A program made the position numbers and the translations under genes. A DNA stretch of 64,000 bases from CAZFMJ01 sp964520045 (GTDB lineage Bacteria; Elusimicrobiota; Elusimicrobia; Elusimicrobiales; CAZFMJ01): positions 27,283-91,282 of the forward strand of contig CAZFMJ010000003.1 of NCBI GenBank assembly GCA_964520045.1, given 5' to 3'. Shown here in pieces: positions 42,334 through 50,590 of the stretch (the stretch's first letter is position 1; each line of letters starts with the position of its first letter). Below the pieces are notes generated by a model, which saw only the letters and a list, made by a program, of their open reading frames with translations, was not told the origin of the DNA and searched no databases.

Positions 42334-43596
42334 TCAAGAGAGCCCCCATACCTGCGGGTCCAGATTCGACTGGCTTATGATTTGATTGTAAAGATATTTC
42401 ACTGTCTGCTTGGAATTCAATTCGCAGGACGGCGCGTCCAAGACAGCGCACAAATCCCTATCATAGACAAAAGGCTGCAGTTTTAAATTGCTTCCGACGC
42501 GCATCTTCCGGGCATGGCCGGAGGCATTTATCACATGAAGCATAGCGCGTATGCGCTTATCATAACCGAGGCATTTGGAATAATACCTCGCCGTAAAATC
42601 AATAACCTTTTCCAAAAAAGGAATGACCGACTCGGGGGAAAAAGAATTAACGCTTTCGGGAAGCTTGGCTAAACTGGCATCGGCGAACACAAGCACGTCA
42701 TTTTCATAAAACCGCGCCAGCTGCATCTTGTCCGCCGTTATGCTTTCCGAATGATACAGCGTAAATCCGCCGAAACCTGCTTCCTCAAGCATAAAAACAG
42801 GGGTCAGCATCGGCAGGGACGGGAAATGCTCAAGTATCCATTTTTTATGCGCATTGATTTTAAAACTGCTTTTTTCCAGAGCCGCCGGCTGGGCGCTGAA
42901 TGCCACATAGAGCTCTTTTTTGCTCTTAAAATACCAGTTTGAATCAAGCAGAGAGAAAAAAGTTATTTTACTTGAGGCAGCCACGCCGGACAATGCCTGA
43001 ACCGTCTGCGTTTCGGGCTTGGTTAAAACATGGCCGGCCCCGGGCTGAACATATAAATACGCTTCCTGATTCCCAAGCACAGTGCCCACCGATGTATAGA
43101 GCGGCTGTATTGAATCATCCAGAACCATGTATATCTCGCTGGGAATAAGCATTGCGGAGCCCGATGCCAGCTCCCTTGCCTGATCTTCCATTCGCGCGGC
43201 CAAAACAACGCCGGGACTTCTGATCATGCGGTCGACATCATTCCAATAGCGGGCCGGAGCAGAAGCAATGCCTATCCGGAACCTGTTGTCGGGAAGAATT
43301 TTGAACAGCTTATCCAGAATATCCCGCGCCATCGACTCGCCCAGCCGCATTATCTCGTCTTCATCTCCAGTCGTGCCCAAAAACGCCACCGCTCCGTCCC
43401 CCTGCCACGACCCGCCCCCCCCGCCCCTTGCCCTTACTTCCTGTTCCACGAGCTCGGTATATGCTTTGCTCATACTGCGGTATTGGCCGGGGCTGGTATT
43501 GGATATGATCTTTTCGCTGCCGACCATATCTATGCGCATGAAAAAAAGCTGTCCGTATTCTCCGTCTTTGAGCATAAGAGTAGTATATTTTAGCAC
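42334..43596 (-). CDS. Class III nucleotide cyclase-like protein with a large C-terminal domain
   Basis: 420 residues. Residues about 15-200 resemble a class III adenylate/guanylate cyclase catalytic domain: FFMRIDMVGSEKI with the first metal Asp, SWQGDGAVAFLG with the second, FRIGIASAPARYWND, and GVVLAARMEDQA. Residues 200-420 are unlike known sensor domains and contain no membrane segment. The product could make cAMP or cGMP, but the purine-specifying residues cannot be assigned by eye. It stands 27 bases upstream of rpsF on the same strand. Confidence 0.65.
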   Translation of the reverse strand: MLKYTTLMLKDGEYGQLFFMRIDMVGSEKIISNTSPGQYRSMSKAYTELVEQEVRARGGGGGSWQGDGAVAFLGTTGDEDEIMRLGESMARDILDKLFKILPDNRFRIGIASAPARYWNDVDRMIRSPGVVLAARMEDQARELASGSAMLIPSEIYMVLDDSIQPLYTSVGTVLGNQEAYLYVQPGAGHVLTKPETQTVQALSGVAASSKITFFSLLDSNWYFKSKKELYVAFSAQPAALEKSSFKINAHKKWILEHFPSLPMLTPVFMLEEAGFGGFTLYHSESITADKMQLARFYENDVLVFADASLAKLPESVNSFSPESVIPFLEKVIDFTARYYSKCLGYDKRIRAMLHVINASGHARKMRVGSNLKLQPFVYDRDLCAVLDAPSCELNSKQTVKYLYNQIISQSNLDPQVWGLS

Positions 43597-43642
43597 AAAA
43601 TCCGCATGGCTATTTCTCTATGCAACAAAACCCGCACAACAA

Positions 43643-43668
43643 AAGAGGAGCGCTTTCGCGCTCCTCTT
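43643..43668 (-). terminator. Rho-independent terminator after the exported protein gene
   Basis: An 11-base stem AAGAGGAGCGC / GCGCTCCTCTT closes a four-base loop, GAAA on the minus strand, followed on that strand by TTGTTG. It lies 29 bases after the stop of the gene at 43698 and before the cyclase-like gene. Confidence 0.75.
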
Positions 43669-43697
43669 ATTAAATTAAACCGTCCCTGATAAAAATA

Positions 43698-44633
43698 TTA
43701 TCGGCCTAGAATCCTTTCCGCGTCTTTTTCCATACCTATAAAAAAGATAACGTACTTGGAAGAGCACCTATTCGGAGGCCCCCCGCAGCCATCACCCTCG
43801 GCATAGAACTTAAGCACAGGAATGCCGGCTGACGCAAGTTTGGCCGCGTCTTGTTTAACTATTTCATCGGCTTTTTTAAGGGATTCCCGTTCGGCCAGGG
43901 CCGACCCGCCCGGTCCCACGAGGGTCTCTCCAACCTTGTATTTCGAAAAAGTTCCGGCTTTGTAAGTTGCTTTTTCGCTGGGAGAATACTTAACCATGTA
44001 GTAAATACTGTATCCGAATTTATTTCCAGGCGCGGTAGATGCCGTCGCATATATGAGCCTGAATCTGCCTGTAAAATTGACGAGAACAGCCCTAAGCGCC
44101 TTTTCAGCGTCTGTCAGCGTTTCATACCCTCCATCGCCGTATCCCCCGACATAACCCTCATAATTTTTAGCGGAATAGTAAATCGAGAAGGTATAATCGC
44201 TGATTTTGCCGGGCACTTCTTCCACAGCGGCAAACACCGGTTTTACGCCGGCCTTTTGAAACATCGGAAGCCATTTATTAAGCATCCTGCCGGCCTGTTC
44301 CTTCGTATATTCCATGCTTGAGGGAGAAAACTTCCACACAGGCGACATCTTTCCGTTCACAAGCATAGTCATGGGCTCAACCGGGCCCAGATAGCCCGGC
44401 AAACTGTCCCACGCAGGCGGATATTTATCCGGATTAAACGGCTCCGAGGGAGGCGGAGGAGGAAAAACTTTTGTGGTATTTTCAGCGCCGATATTAGTTT
44501 TTACCGCAGAATAAAGCATTCCCGGTTCACCGCCGGCGCTATCCCAATTTACAACAGCCGAAGATAAACCGCACATTTTTATTACAAACACCGCCGTTAA
44601 AACAGCGGCAACTATGATTTTTTTGTTCGTCAT
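43698..44633 (-). CDS. Exported protein with a proline run, unknown function
   Basis: 311 residues. Signal peptide at about residues 1-26 (IIVAAVLTAVFVIKMCGLSS). Residues 57-70 contain FPPPPPSEPF, followed by a folded part with repeated aromatic segments (DYTFSIYYSAKNYEGYVGG, GYSIYYMVKYSPSEK) that may be an internal duplication. Two close cysteine pairs at GDGCGGPPNRCSSK near the C-terminus could form a disulfide. The family is unknown to me. A terminator follows. It shares its plan with the protein at 22560. Confidence 0.75.
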   Translation of the reverse strand: MTNKKIIVAAVLTAVFVIKMCGLSSAVVNWDSAGGEPGMLYSAVKTNIGAENTTKVFPPPPPSEPFNPDKYPPAWDSLPGYLGPVEPMTMLVNGKMSPVWKFSPSSMEYTKEQAGRMLNKWLPMFQKAGVKPVFAAVEEVPGKISDYTFSIYYSAKNYEGYVGGYGDGGYETLTDAEKALRAVLVNFTGRFRLIYATASTAPGNKFGYSIYYMVKYSPSEKATYKAGTFSKYKVGETLVGPGGSALAERESLKKADEIVKQDAAKLASAGIPVLKFYAEGDGCGGPPNRCSSKYVIFFIGMEKDAERILGR

Positions 44634-44766
44634 TTTATATTTTTCTCCTTAACCAGTCTGTCTGGAGTAAGTATAGCAAGACAGGACTGCCCAACCATGA
44701 GCCTTATGGGGACATATGGATTAGTCTTTGGTCCTATTTGATTTTGGGACTTTAAGGTTCGGGATT

Positions 44767-45168
44767 TTAAGTTTTTAAGGAACGTTTGCGGGCGGTTTCA
44801 ATGGCATGCCTTATCTTAGAATCAAGTGTCTCTATTTCCACCGGCTTAACCAGATAATCTATGGCGCCGAAAAGAAGGGCGTCATTAAGAGTGGCGGCGT
44901 CAGAAAGACCGCTCACGGCCAGTATCGGCACATGCGAAGTTTTCGGATTGGAGCGGATATCTCTCATAAAACTTATTCCGTCGCAGCCCGGCATCATTAT
45001 ATCCATGAGAATCACATCCGGAATGTTTGCATCCAGATATTTCCGGGCCGGCTTATCGCCGGATGCGCACGTAACGGAATATCCCTTGGCGGTAAGCCCT
45101 TCCTCATATACATCTAATATGGCGGGGTCGTCATCCACAGCCAAAACCGAATATTTTTCGTTTTTCAT
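44767..45168 (-). CDS. Single-domain response regulator (CheY-like)
   Basis: 133 residues forming one receiver domain only. The acidic pocket is VDDDPAIL, the phosphorylation site is in VILMDIMMPG, then VSGLSD for Thr/Ser and the Lys in YLVKPVEI. It has no output domain, so it acts by binding a partner. It follows the PDZ protein gene by eight bases. No kinase is adjacent; the GAF-PAS kinase at 25.8 kb is one candidate. Confidence 0.92.
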   Translation of the reverse strand: MKNEKYSVLAVDDDPAILDVYEEGLTAKGYSVTCASGDKPARKYLDANIPDVILMDIMMPGCDGISFMRDIRSNPKTSHVPILAVSGLSDAATLNDALLFGAIDYLVKPVEIETLDSKIRHAIETARKRSLKT

Positions 45169-45176
45169 TTTTCCGG

Positions 45177-45584
45177 CTACCCGCCTATTGGAATCACGGT
45201 GTCAATTTCGGAACCGTTGCGCAGACATTTCAGTTCTATCGCTCCGCCCGCCGCGGATTTAATAATAGCCGCGAATTCTCCGGCCTTATCGGCGCTTTTC
45301 AAATCCAGTTTTTTGCCGTTTACGGCAGTGATGACATCCCCGGGAATGAGCCCCGCCATTTCCGCGCGGCTTCCGTCTATAATGCGTATGATAAGCACGG
45401 CTGAATTGCCGTTTATTTTTAAGTTGCCGGCCGTCTCTTCCGACAAACCCTGCACTTCCACTCCAAGCCTTGGATTGCCGCCGCTTCCGAGGGAAAAAAT
45501 CAAACCCGCCGAAACCCCGGCGACCAAAACCGCCAGAACGGCGATTTTCTTTACATCCTTTATCTGCTTTATTCTTTTCCGCAT
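45177..45584 (-). CDS. Membrane-anchored PDZ-domain protein
   Basis: 135 residues from the ATG at 45584, with GGGGAAG upstream. One membrane helix (IAVLAVLVAGVSAGLIFSL) is followed by a PDZ domain with RLGVEVQGL, then AEMAGLIPGDVITAVNGKKL. The domain would face the periplasm and bind C-terminal peptides. Overlaps the MauE-like gene by 16 bases. Lacks any protease domain, so it may recruit substrates or partners to the redox genes beside it. Confidence 0.82.
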   Translation of the reverse strand: MRKRIKQIKDVKKIAVLAVLVAGVSAGLIFSLGSGGNPRLGVEVQGLSEETAGNLKINGNSAVLIIRIIDGSRAEMAGLIPGDVITAVNGKKLDLKSADKAGEFAAIIKSAAGGAIELKCLRNGSEIDTVIPIGG

Positions 45585-46054
45585 GTTTCTTCCCCGGCTT
45601 TTGCCCACATATCCGCCGTATATTTCCGCCCGCCGTGCTTAAATGCGACGAATGCGATAAAAAGAAGAATAATATCCTGAATTATCGCGGCGGGGATAGA
45701 ATGGCCCTGCCCTCCTCCGAAACAACCGCAATCAGCGAGCGGAATGCCCCTGGCCAGCGCCGAAAATAATGCCATTATAAAAACGCCTATTATACCGCCG
45801 GCAGCCGTAATGCTCAGCCGCGTCAGAATTCCGGCCGCTATAAATCCTCCGACGTACAATTCCGCCCAAGGCAGAACATAGGCCGCCCATAAAGACAGGG
45901 AAACAGGAATTATTTTATATCCCTCTATAACAGCGGCGAATTCCTCGGCGGGGGCGGCCGCCTTCAAATAGCCGGCATAGATAAAAAGACCGCCGAGAAT
46001 AATCCTGCATGCCAGGCCCGCCGTCAGCTGATAAACATTACTTCTGTTTTCCAT
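45569..46054 (-). CDS. MauE/DoxX-like membrane protein
   Basis: 161 residues with four hydrophobic helices and the motif ADCGCFGGG between the third and fourth, which is the hallmark of the MauE family. MauE-like proteins are thought to handle disulfides at the membrane, in place of DsbB or VKOR. The start overlaps the DsbA-like gene by 17 bases, which supports a pair of thiol oxidase and its membrane partner. Confidence 0.85.
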   Translation of the reverse strand: MENRSNVYQLTAGLACRIILGGLFIYAGYLKAAAPAEEFAAVIEGYKIIPVSLSLWAAYVLPWAELYVGGFIAAGILTRLSITAAGGIIGVFIMALFSALARGIPLADCGCFGGGQGHSIPAAIIQDIILLFIAFVAFKHGGRKYTADMWAKAGEETCGKE

Positions 46055-46676
46055 AAATTATTTTATCAAACCGCTGAGCCGCATCTGTCAGCTGGTTTGC
46101 TCCGACCATGCGTTTTTTATTGATAAAAAATGTCGGGGTGGCGTTTACTCCGCGCATTTCCCCCTCTGCGATATCCAGCCTTACGGCTCGTGCGGCGGCG
46201 CCGTTTTTTCTGCATGCGCCGAAAGCTTCCATATCCAGCCCCAGCGTCAGCGCAAAATCATCAAATTCTTTGGGTGAATTTTCAAGGCCGGCCCATTGCG
46301 ACTGCTTATCAAACAGTATCTGCGCATAATCCCAGAATTTTCCCTGTTTTCCGGCGCACTCCGCGGACACAGCCGCGTCAAACGCCCATTTATGCGTTTT
46401 CATCAGCGGATAATATTTAAAACTAAGTTTTATGTTTTCCCGATAAACCTTCAGCATCATTTCAACGTTTTTATTGGCATACTTGCAGGCCGGGCAGGCG
46501 AAATCAGTGAATTCCTGTATGTTTATTTTTGCGTTCTCCCTGCCCTGGGACCGAAAATCAGGCGCAGGCCTCAACGGAACCCAGCTGAACCTCCGCCCCA
46601 AAAGAACCGCCAGGGTAAGAATAAAGACCACAAAAAATACGGCTATCCCGTATCTAAGAAAAATTTTTAATCGCAT
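46038..46676 (-). CDS. DsbA-like thioredoxin-fold protein
   Basis: 212 residues. One N-terminal membrane helix (YGIAVFFVVFILTLAVLLG), then a thioredoxin fold with the active site FACPACKYANKN near residue 58 and the cis-Pro loop NATPTFFINKKR near residue 184. Such anchored DsbA or BdbD-type enzymes form disulfides in exported proteins. The exported protein at 43698 has cysteine pairs that could be substrates. Confidence 0.88.
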   Translation of the reverse strand: MRLKIFLRYGIAVFFVVFILTLAVLLGRRFSWVPLRPAPDFRSQGRENAKINIQEFTDFACPACKYANKNVEMMLKVYRENIKLSFKYYPLMKTHKWAFDAAVSAECAGKQGKFWDYAQILFDKQSQWAGLENSPKEFDDFALTLGLDMEAFGACRKNGAAARAVRLDIAEGEMRGVNATPTFFINKKRMVGANQLTDAAQRFDKIIYGKQK

Positions 46677-46679
46677 CTC

Positions 46680-46967
46680 TTAATCTCGTCTTGACCGTCT
46701 GCCATCTACCCCAATATGACCGGCTTCGCGGTCATATTGAATTAATTGTACTATTTTGGAGGATGAATGGCTCCCTTTTACTATCCTCATTCCCGTCCCC
46801 TGTCCGCCAAGCGCTTTGCCGAGAAGCCCGAGGGCCGCGCAATTAGCCAACCCCCGCTCCGCGGGAGCGCGCACCCACGCCTCAAAAGAATCATTCCCCT
46901 TTTTTATAATTTTATCTTCTTTTGAGCCGGGATGCACCTTGAGTTTTATAAACATTCCCTTATCCAC
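46680..46967 (-). CDS. yggU: DUF167/YggU family protein with a repeat-derived tail
   Basis: 95 residues. The core GMFIKLKVHPGSKEDKIIKKG to SHSSSKIVQLI fits the YggU/DUF167 family, a small fold of unknown role. The last residues, from YDREAGHIG to the end, are encoded by a TATGACCG hairpin and by GGTAGAT/GGCAGAC heptads. The gene has thus taken over repeat DNA as its end. A start at residue 5 is possible. Confidence 0.85.
   Translation of the reverse strand: MDKGMFIKLKVHPGSKEDKIIKKGNDSFEAWVRAPAERGLANCAALGLLGKALGGQGTGMRIVKGSHSSSKIVQLIQYDREAGHIGVDGRRSRRD
46690..46739. repeat. Hairpin plus heptads inside the end of yggU
   Basis: CAATATGACCG (46712-46722), a six-base loop and CGGTCATATTG (46729-46739) form a perfect hairpin. 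Beside it, read on the minus strand, are heptads GGTAGAT, GGCAGAC and GGTCAAG (46710-46690). The same order, hairpin then GGTAGAC heptads, is found at 56469-56530. Confidence 0.8.
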
Positions 46968-47003
46968 TTTTCCGCCATTTCAACCGGAAGAAGGTTCCTG
47001 CAA

Positions 47004-47065
47004 GTCACCAGTTTCCAGTCTCCATGTCACCAGTCTGGCGGCATGGCCTACTGGTGACTGGCGAC
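47004..47065. repeat. Heptad arrays of the GTYWCCA type in the end of gpmI
   Basis: GTCACCA, GTTTCCA, GTCTCCA and, after one extra base, GTCACCA run in phase at 47004-47032. The opposite orientation TGGTGAC, TGGCGAC is at 47052-47065. Together they can fold into a hairpin, and they encode the last residues of GpmI. Confidence 0.75.
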
Positions 47066-48621
47066 CTCTTAATAAGACTTTCCGCCGTCATATCCGCCGG
47101 TTTTGGTATACCGAGAATCTCAAGAACAGTAGGAGCCACATCCGAAAGAATGCCGCGGTCTCTCAGACTGACTTTCCCGCTCGGAAAACCGCCCGCAAGA
47201 ATAAACTCTACGGGATTATTAGTATGCGCTGTTTTAGGCATATTAATCCTGTAGTCCCACATCTCTTCCGCATTGCCGTGGTCTGAAGTAACAAGAACGG
47301 CGCAATCCTTTTCAAGAGCGGTTTTTACAAGTTTTCCTGTGAATTCATCAACAATTTCAACCGCCTTGACCGCCGCAGGAAAATTGCCGGTATGCCCGAC
47401 CATATCACAATTAGCAAAATTTACAAGAAGGAAAGAATATTTCTTTGACCGTATCGCCTGCTCGGCGGCCGCTGCCGCTTCCGGAGCGTTCATCTGCGGA
47501 TGATCCGCAAAAGAAGAAGGGTCAAAAACGCCTTTTATCTCCATGCGCTCTTCCCCAGGGTACGGCTTTATCAGTTTGCCGTTAAAAAACGAAGTCACAT
47601 GCTTGAACTTCTGCGTTTCGGCGATACGTATCTGCTTAAGACCCCGCCTGCTTATCATTTCTCCGAGCAGGTTTTTCATATTGCCCGACTCATCCATGGG
47701 AGCGAGGGCATTGAGCAGAAAAGAATCATAATACCGCGTAAGCCCGCAATAGACTATGGCGGGCCTTTTTTCTCTTTTGCCCGGGTAATCCGCTTCCACA
47801 AAAGCCTTCGTAAGCTGTATGGCCCTGTCCTGACGGTAATTAAAATGTATCACCGAATCTCCATCCTTAATCCCCTGATACCCGCCTATTATAGCCGGCG
47901 GAATGTATTCATCGGTAATATCCATGCCGTCGGGATTTTTATCCTTAGAATAAGCGGCAATTACCGCTTTTTCCGCGCTGTCTGCCCTCCTTCCGGCCGC
48001 ATTGGCTATTGCATTGTAGGCCAAATCGGTAAGCTCCCATTTTTCGCTTCTGTCCATGGCATAATATCTGCCCATCAGAGTAGCTATTTCGCCTATTCCT
48101 ATTTCCGATATTTTAAGTTCTGTTTCCTTAATAAAGCCCAGACTGCTGCGGGGGGGAGTATCCCTGCCGTCGCTGAAAAAATGTATATATACTTTTTTGA
48201 TCCCTCTTGCTTTTGCATGCTTCATTATCGCGAAAAGATGATCCTGATGGGCATGCACCCCCTCATCCTGCACAAGCCCCATTAGATGAAGCGCCGATTT
48301 TTTACCTGCGCAATTATCTATCGCGTTTTTGAAAGGGCCGGCGGTAAACAATGTACCGTCTTTTATCATATCCATCATGCGCTTTAATTCCTGCTCGACA
48401 ATCCGGCCTGCCCCCATATTAAGATGCCCCACTTCGGACGACCCCTGATAGCCCTCCGGCAGGCCGACATGAACGCCCGCCGCCTCCAGTTCGCAATTGG
48501 GATATTTATTTTTTAAAGCCGTGACATTCGGGGTTTTGGCCGAAGTTACGGCATTATATTTGTCGGGCTTTGCCAGCCCCCAGCCGTCTCTTATAATTAA
48601 AACCACATTTTTTGAAAACAT
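47005..48621 (-). CDS. gpmI: Cofactor-independent phosphoglycerate mutase
   Basis: 538 residues. The N-terminal IRDGWGLAKPDKYNAV contains a metal-binding Asp, GSSEVGHLNMGAGR holds the catalytic Ser, and the other metal ligands are in FANCDMVGHTGN and TSDHGNAEEMWD. It interconverts 3- and 2-phosphoglycerate in glycolysis and gluconeogenesis. The family end is near TAESLI; here about 21 extra residues from KRSPVTSRP onward are encoded by heptad repeats. Confidence 0.94.
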   Translation of the reverse strand: MFSKNVVLIIRDGWGLAKPDKYNAVTSAKTPNVTALKNKYPNCELEAAGVHVGLPEGYQGSSEVGHLNMGAGRIVEQELKRMMDMIKDGTLFTAGPFKNAIDNCAGKKSALHLMGLVQDEGVHAHQDHLFAIMKHAKARGIKKVYIHFFSDGRDTPPRSSLGFIKETELKISEIGIGEIATLMGRYYAMDRSEKWELTDLAYNAIANAAGRRADSAEKAVIAAYSKDKNPDGMDITDEYIPPAIIGGYQGIKDGDSVIHFNYRQDRAIQLTKAFVEADYPGKREKRPAIVYCGLTRYYDSFLLNALAPMDESGNMKNLLGEMISRRGLKQIRIAETQKFKHVTSFFNGKLIKPYPGEERMEIKGVFDPSSFADHPQMNAPEAAAAAEQAIRSKKYSFLLVNFANCDMVGHTGNFPAAVKAVEIVDEFTGKLVKTALEKDCAVLVTSDHGNAEEMWDYRINMPKTAHTNNPVEFILAGGFPSGKVSLRDRGILSDVAPTVLEILGIPKPADMTAESLIKRSPVTSRPCRQTGDMETGNW

Positions 48622-48733
48622 AATTTTTCCTTTTATAGACCCTCTTTACCGTTTATATTTTATGAAATTTTTACGTTGATTATTTTTGTAAAGTACTTTC
48701 CATAATACCCGCGGAATACGATACAATATATCT

Positions 48734-49840
48734 ATGTCTGATATAAAAATCATAAAAGGCAGTATCCTTGTATACAGAGTTTTTGATATAGGCGGGGAGA
48801 TAGCTCTTGCCGAAGCAGAAAGACTTGTCTCGGAAAATGCGCAAAGCTCCAGATTCACTTTAACCACCGATACCAGGAAATCCATTATTATAAAGGAAGC
48901 GCCGTTAATACTTTCCCTGGGCAGGGAACAGCTGGACCTAAACAGCGAGCCCTTTACTGCGGAGCTTTCGGCCAAAATATGGGATTACGGCGTTCTCTCA
49001 ATAACGATACAAATTCCCATCCCGGAAAATACCGGCTGGAACGAATTGATATCGCTGGGCGCGAAAATTGAAAATTCGGACAAGCTTGACGCTCTGGCCG
49101 TAAGCCGCAAAAACAGCCTGAGAAGCAAAATACTGCCGGCGATCACAAATCCTTCGGACTGGAAAATCTACGAAGACTATATAACCTATTTTATTGAAAA
49201 GGCGCAGGGCATAGCCGAACCGCTGGAGCTTCTTTCAAAAGCGGACGTCGCAAGCCTTATTCTTGCCGAAAAAAACGAGCCCCTGTCTCTGCAAAGCAGA
49301 AAAATCATCCTTGAAAACGCTCTGCAGTACAGCAAAAACGACCTTGCCGTCATCGACTGGAACAGCGCCCTGCTGGTTGAGCCGGAAGGGCAAAAAGACG
49401 CGGCAGACGTGATAGAGTTCTGCCTTACGCATCTGCTGGAAATGCGCTATTATGACGACCTTATTGAAGAAAAACTTTACGCGCTCTATGACGCTATTGA
49501 AAAAAAGCACAGATATCTGCTGACCAACCTCTACCTGAGGCTCTCGGAAGACGCAAGCCGTAAATATCTGGAATTTTCGGAATTTCTGGGACGGGTGGAA
49601 AACTCTCTTAAAACAGTGGGGGATTTTTATCTTGCCACCGTATTCAGAACGGCGGGCAGGGAATTCAGATTTGACGATTGGCGCGAAAGCAACGCCCGCA
49701 AAATGGAAAGCCTCGCCAAAATATCGCAGCTTCTTCAGGGCGAGGTAAACTCAAGGCGCAGCCACATACTCGAAATTATAATTATAATCTTAATCGCAGT
49801 GGAGCTTGTGCCTGTATTTTTAAAAATGCTGTCATTTTAA
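48734..49840 (+). CDS. DUF155 (RMD1/YagE-like) protein with a C-terminal membrane helix
   Basis: 368 residues. The DUF155 signatures are the central WNSALLVEPEG and FCLTHLLEMRYYDDLIEEKL, and a C-terminal membrane helix IIIIILIAVELVPVFL after a coiled region. Eukaryotic relatives (RMND1, Sif2/Rmd) act in mitochondria. The role in bacteria is not known. The gene is divergent from gpmI and meets the hydrolase gene tail to tail with a 9-base overlap. Confidence 0.75.
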   Translation: MSDIKIIKGSILVYRVFDIGGEIALAEAERLVSENAQSSRFTLTTDTRKSIIIKEAPLILSLGREQLDLNSEPFTAELSAKIWDYGVLSITIQIPIPENTGWNELISLGAKIENSDKLDALAVSRKNSLRSKILPAITNPSDWKIYEDYITYFIEKAQGIAEPLELLSKADVASLILAEKNEPLSLQSRKIILENALQYSKNDLAVIDWNSALLVEPEGQKDAADVIEFCLTHLLEMRYYDDLIEEKLYALYDAIEKKHRYLLTNLYLRLSEDASRKYLEFSEFLGRVENSLKTVGDFYLATVFRTAGREFRFDDWRESNARKMESLAKISQLLQGEVNSRRSHILEIIIIILIAVELVPVFLKMLSF

Positions 49841-50590
49841 ACCCAAAATCCATTCCGAAAGTTTATTTAGAACGCCCGCTGATTCATTTGCCTTGCCGTC
49901 AAACATCATATTGCCATGGCCTTCCGCGGCTTCAATAAAATTTATCCCGCGGGAAGCCGAAGCCTTTTCCGCGGTCTGTTTTAATATTATCGAGCTTTGA
50001 TAAGCGTAACTGTCATTGGGGGCCGCGGCTATAACCACGGGCATTTTCCCTGTCCGCTTTATCGCGGATTCAGCGGTTATACTCTGGTAATCCAAGCCCG
50101 GCGAAAGAAGAATCAGCCCTTTATATACCGGCTTTATCCTGACGGCGGCGTTCAACGCCAGGTTGGCCCCGATGCTTGCTCCCGCCAGTATTATCCTGTT
50201 TTCCGCAATTTTCTTTTTTTTAAGAAACGCCAGCGAAGCGGTTATATCCGCTTCAAGTTTCGCCCAGTCCTTTTTGGAAGTAAACGTCCGGTAATCCCTT
50301 TTTCCTCCCGGGCCGCACAAACTTTCCCCGTGCCCCCTAAAATCAACTGCAAGCCAGCCTATGCCGGAAGAAGAAATTTTATTTTCAAATTTTTGCCATT
50401 CGCCCTTGCCCGCGCCCAGGCCGTGAAACATTACTACGATAGGCTTAGTCTTTGCCGGCGACGAATAATCCGCCGAAAGGGACCAGCCGTCCGGCGTTTT
50501 AATCGTCACTTTTTCCGCGCAGAACACCATGTCAGACGCCCAGACGCCGGCCGCGACCAAAATACCCGCGCCGATCAGCATTCTTCTCAT
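49832..50590 (-). CDS. Exported alpha/beta hydrolase
   Basis: 252 residues. A signal peptide covers about residues 1-25. The fold has the oxyanion motif VVMFHGLGAGKGEW, the nucleophile elbow GASIGANLAL, an acid near AAPNDSYAY and a catalytic His in EGHGNMMF. Substrate unknown: esterases and lipid-processing enzymes look alike. It follows the GNAT-like gene, with a 4-base overlap, in the operon with the serine-palmitoyltransferase-like enzyme. Confidence 0.85.
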   Translation of the reverse strand: MRRMLIGAGILVAAGVWASDMVFCAEKVTIKTPDGWSLSADYSSPAKTKPIVVMFHGLGAGKGEWQKFENKISSSGIGWLAVDFRGHGESLCGPGGKRDYRTFTSKKDWAKLEADITASLAFLKKKKIAENRIILAGASIGANLALNAAVRIKPVYKGLILLSPGLDYQSITAESAIKRTGKMPVVIAAAPNDSYAYQSSIILKQTAEKASASRGINFIEAAEGHGNMMFDGKANESAGVLNKLSEWILGLK

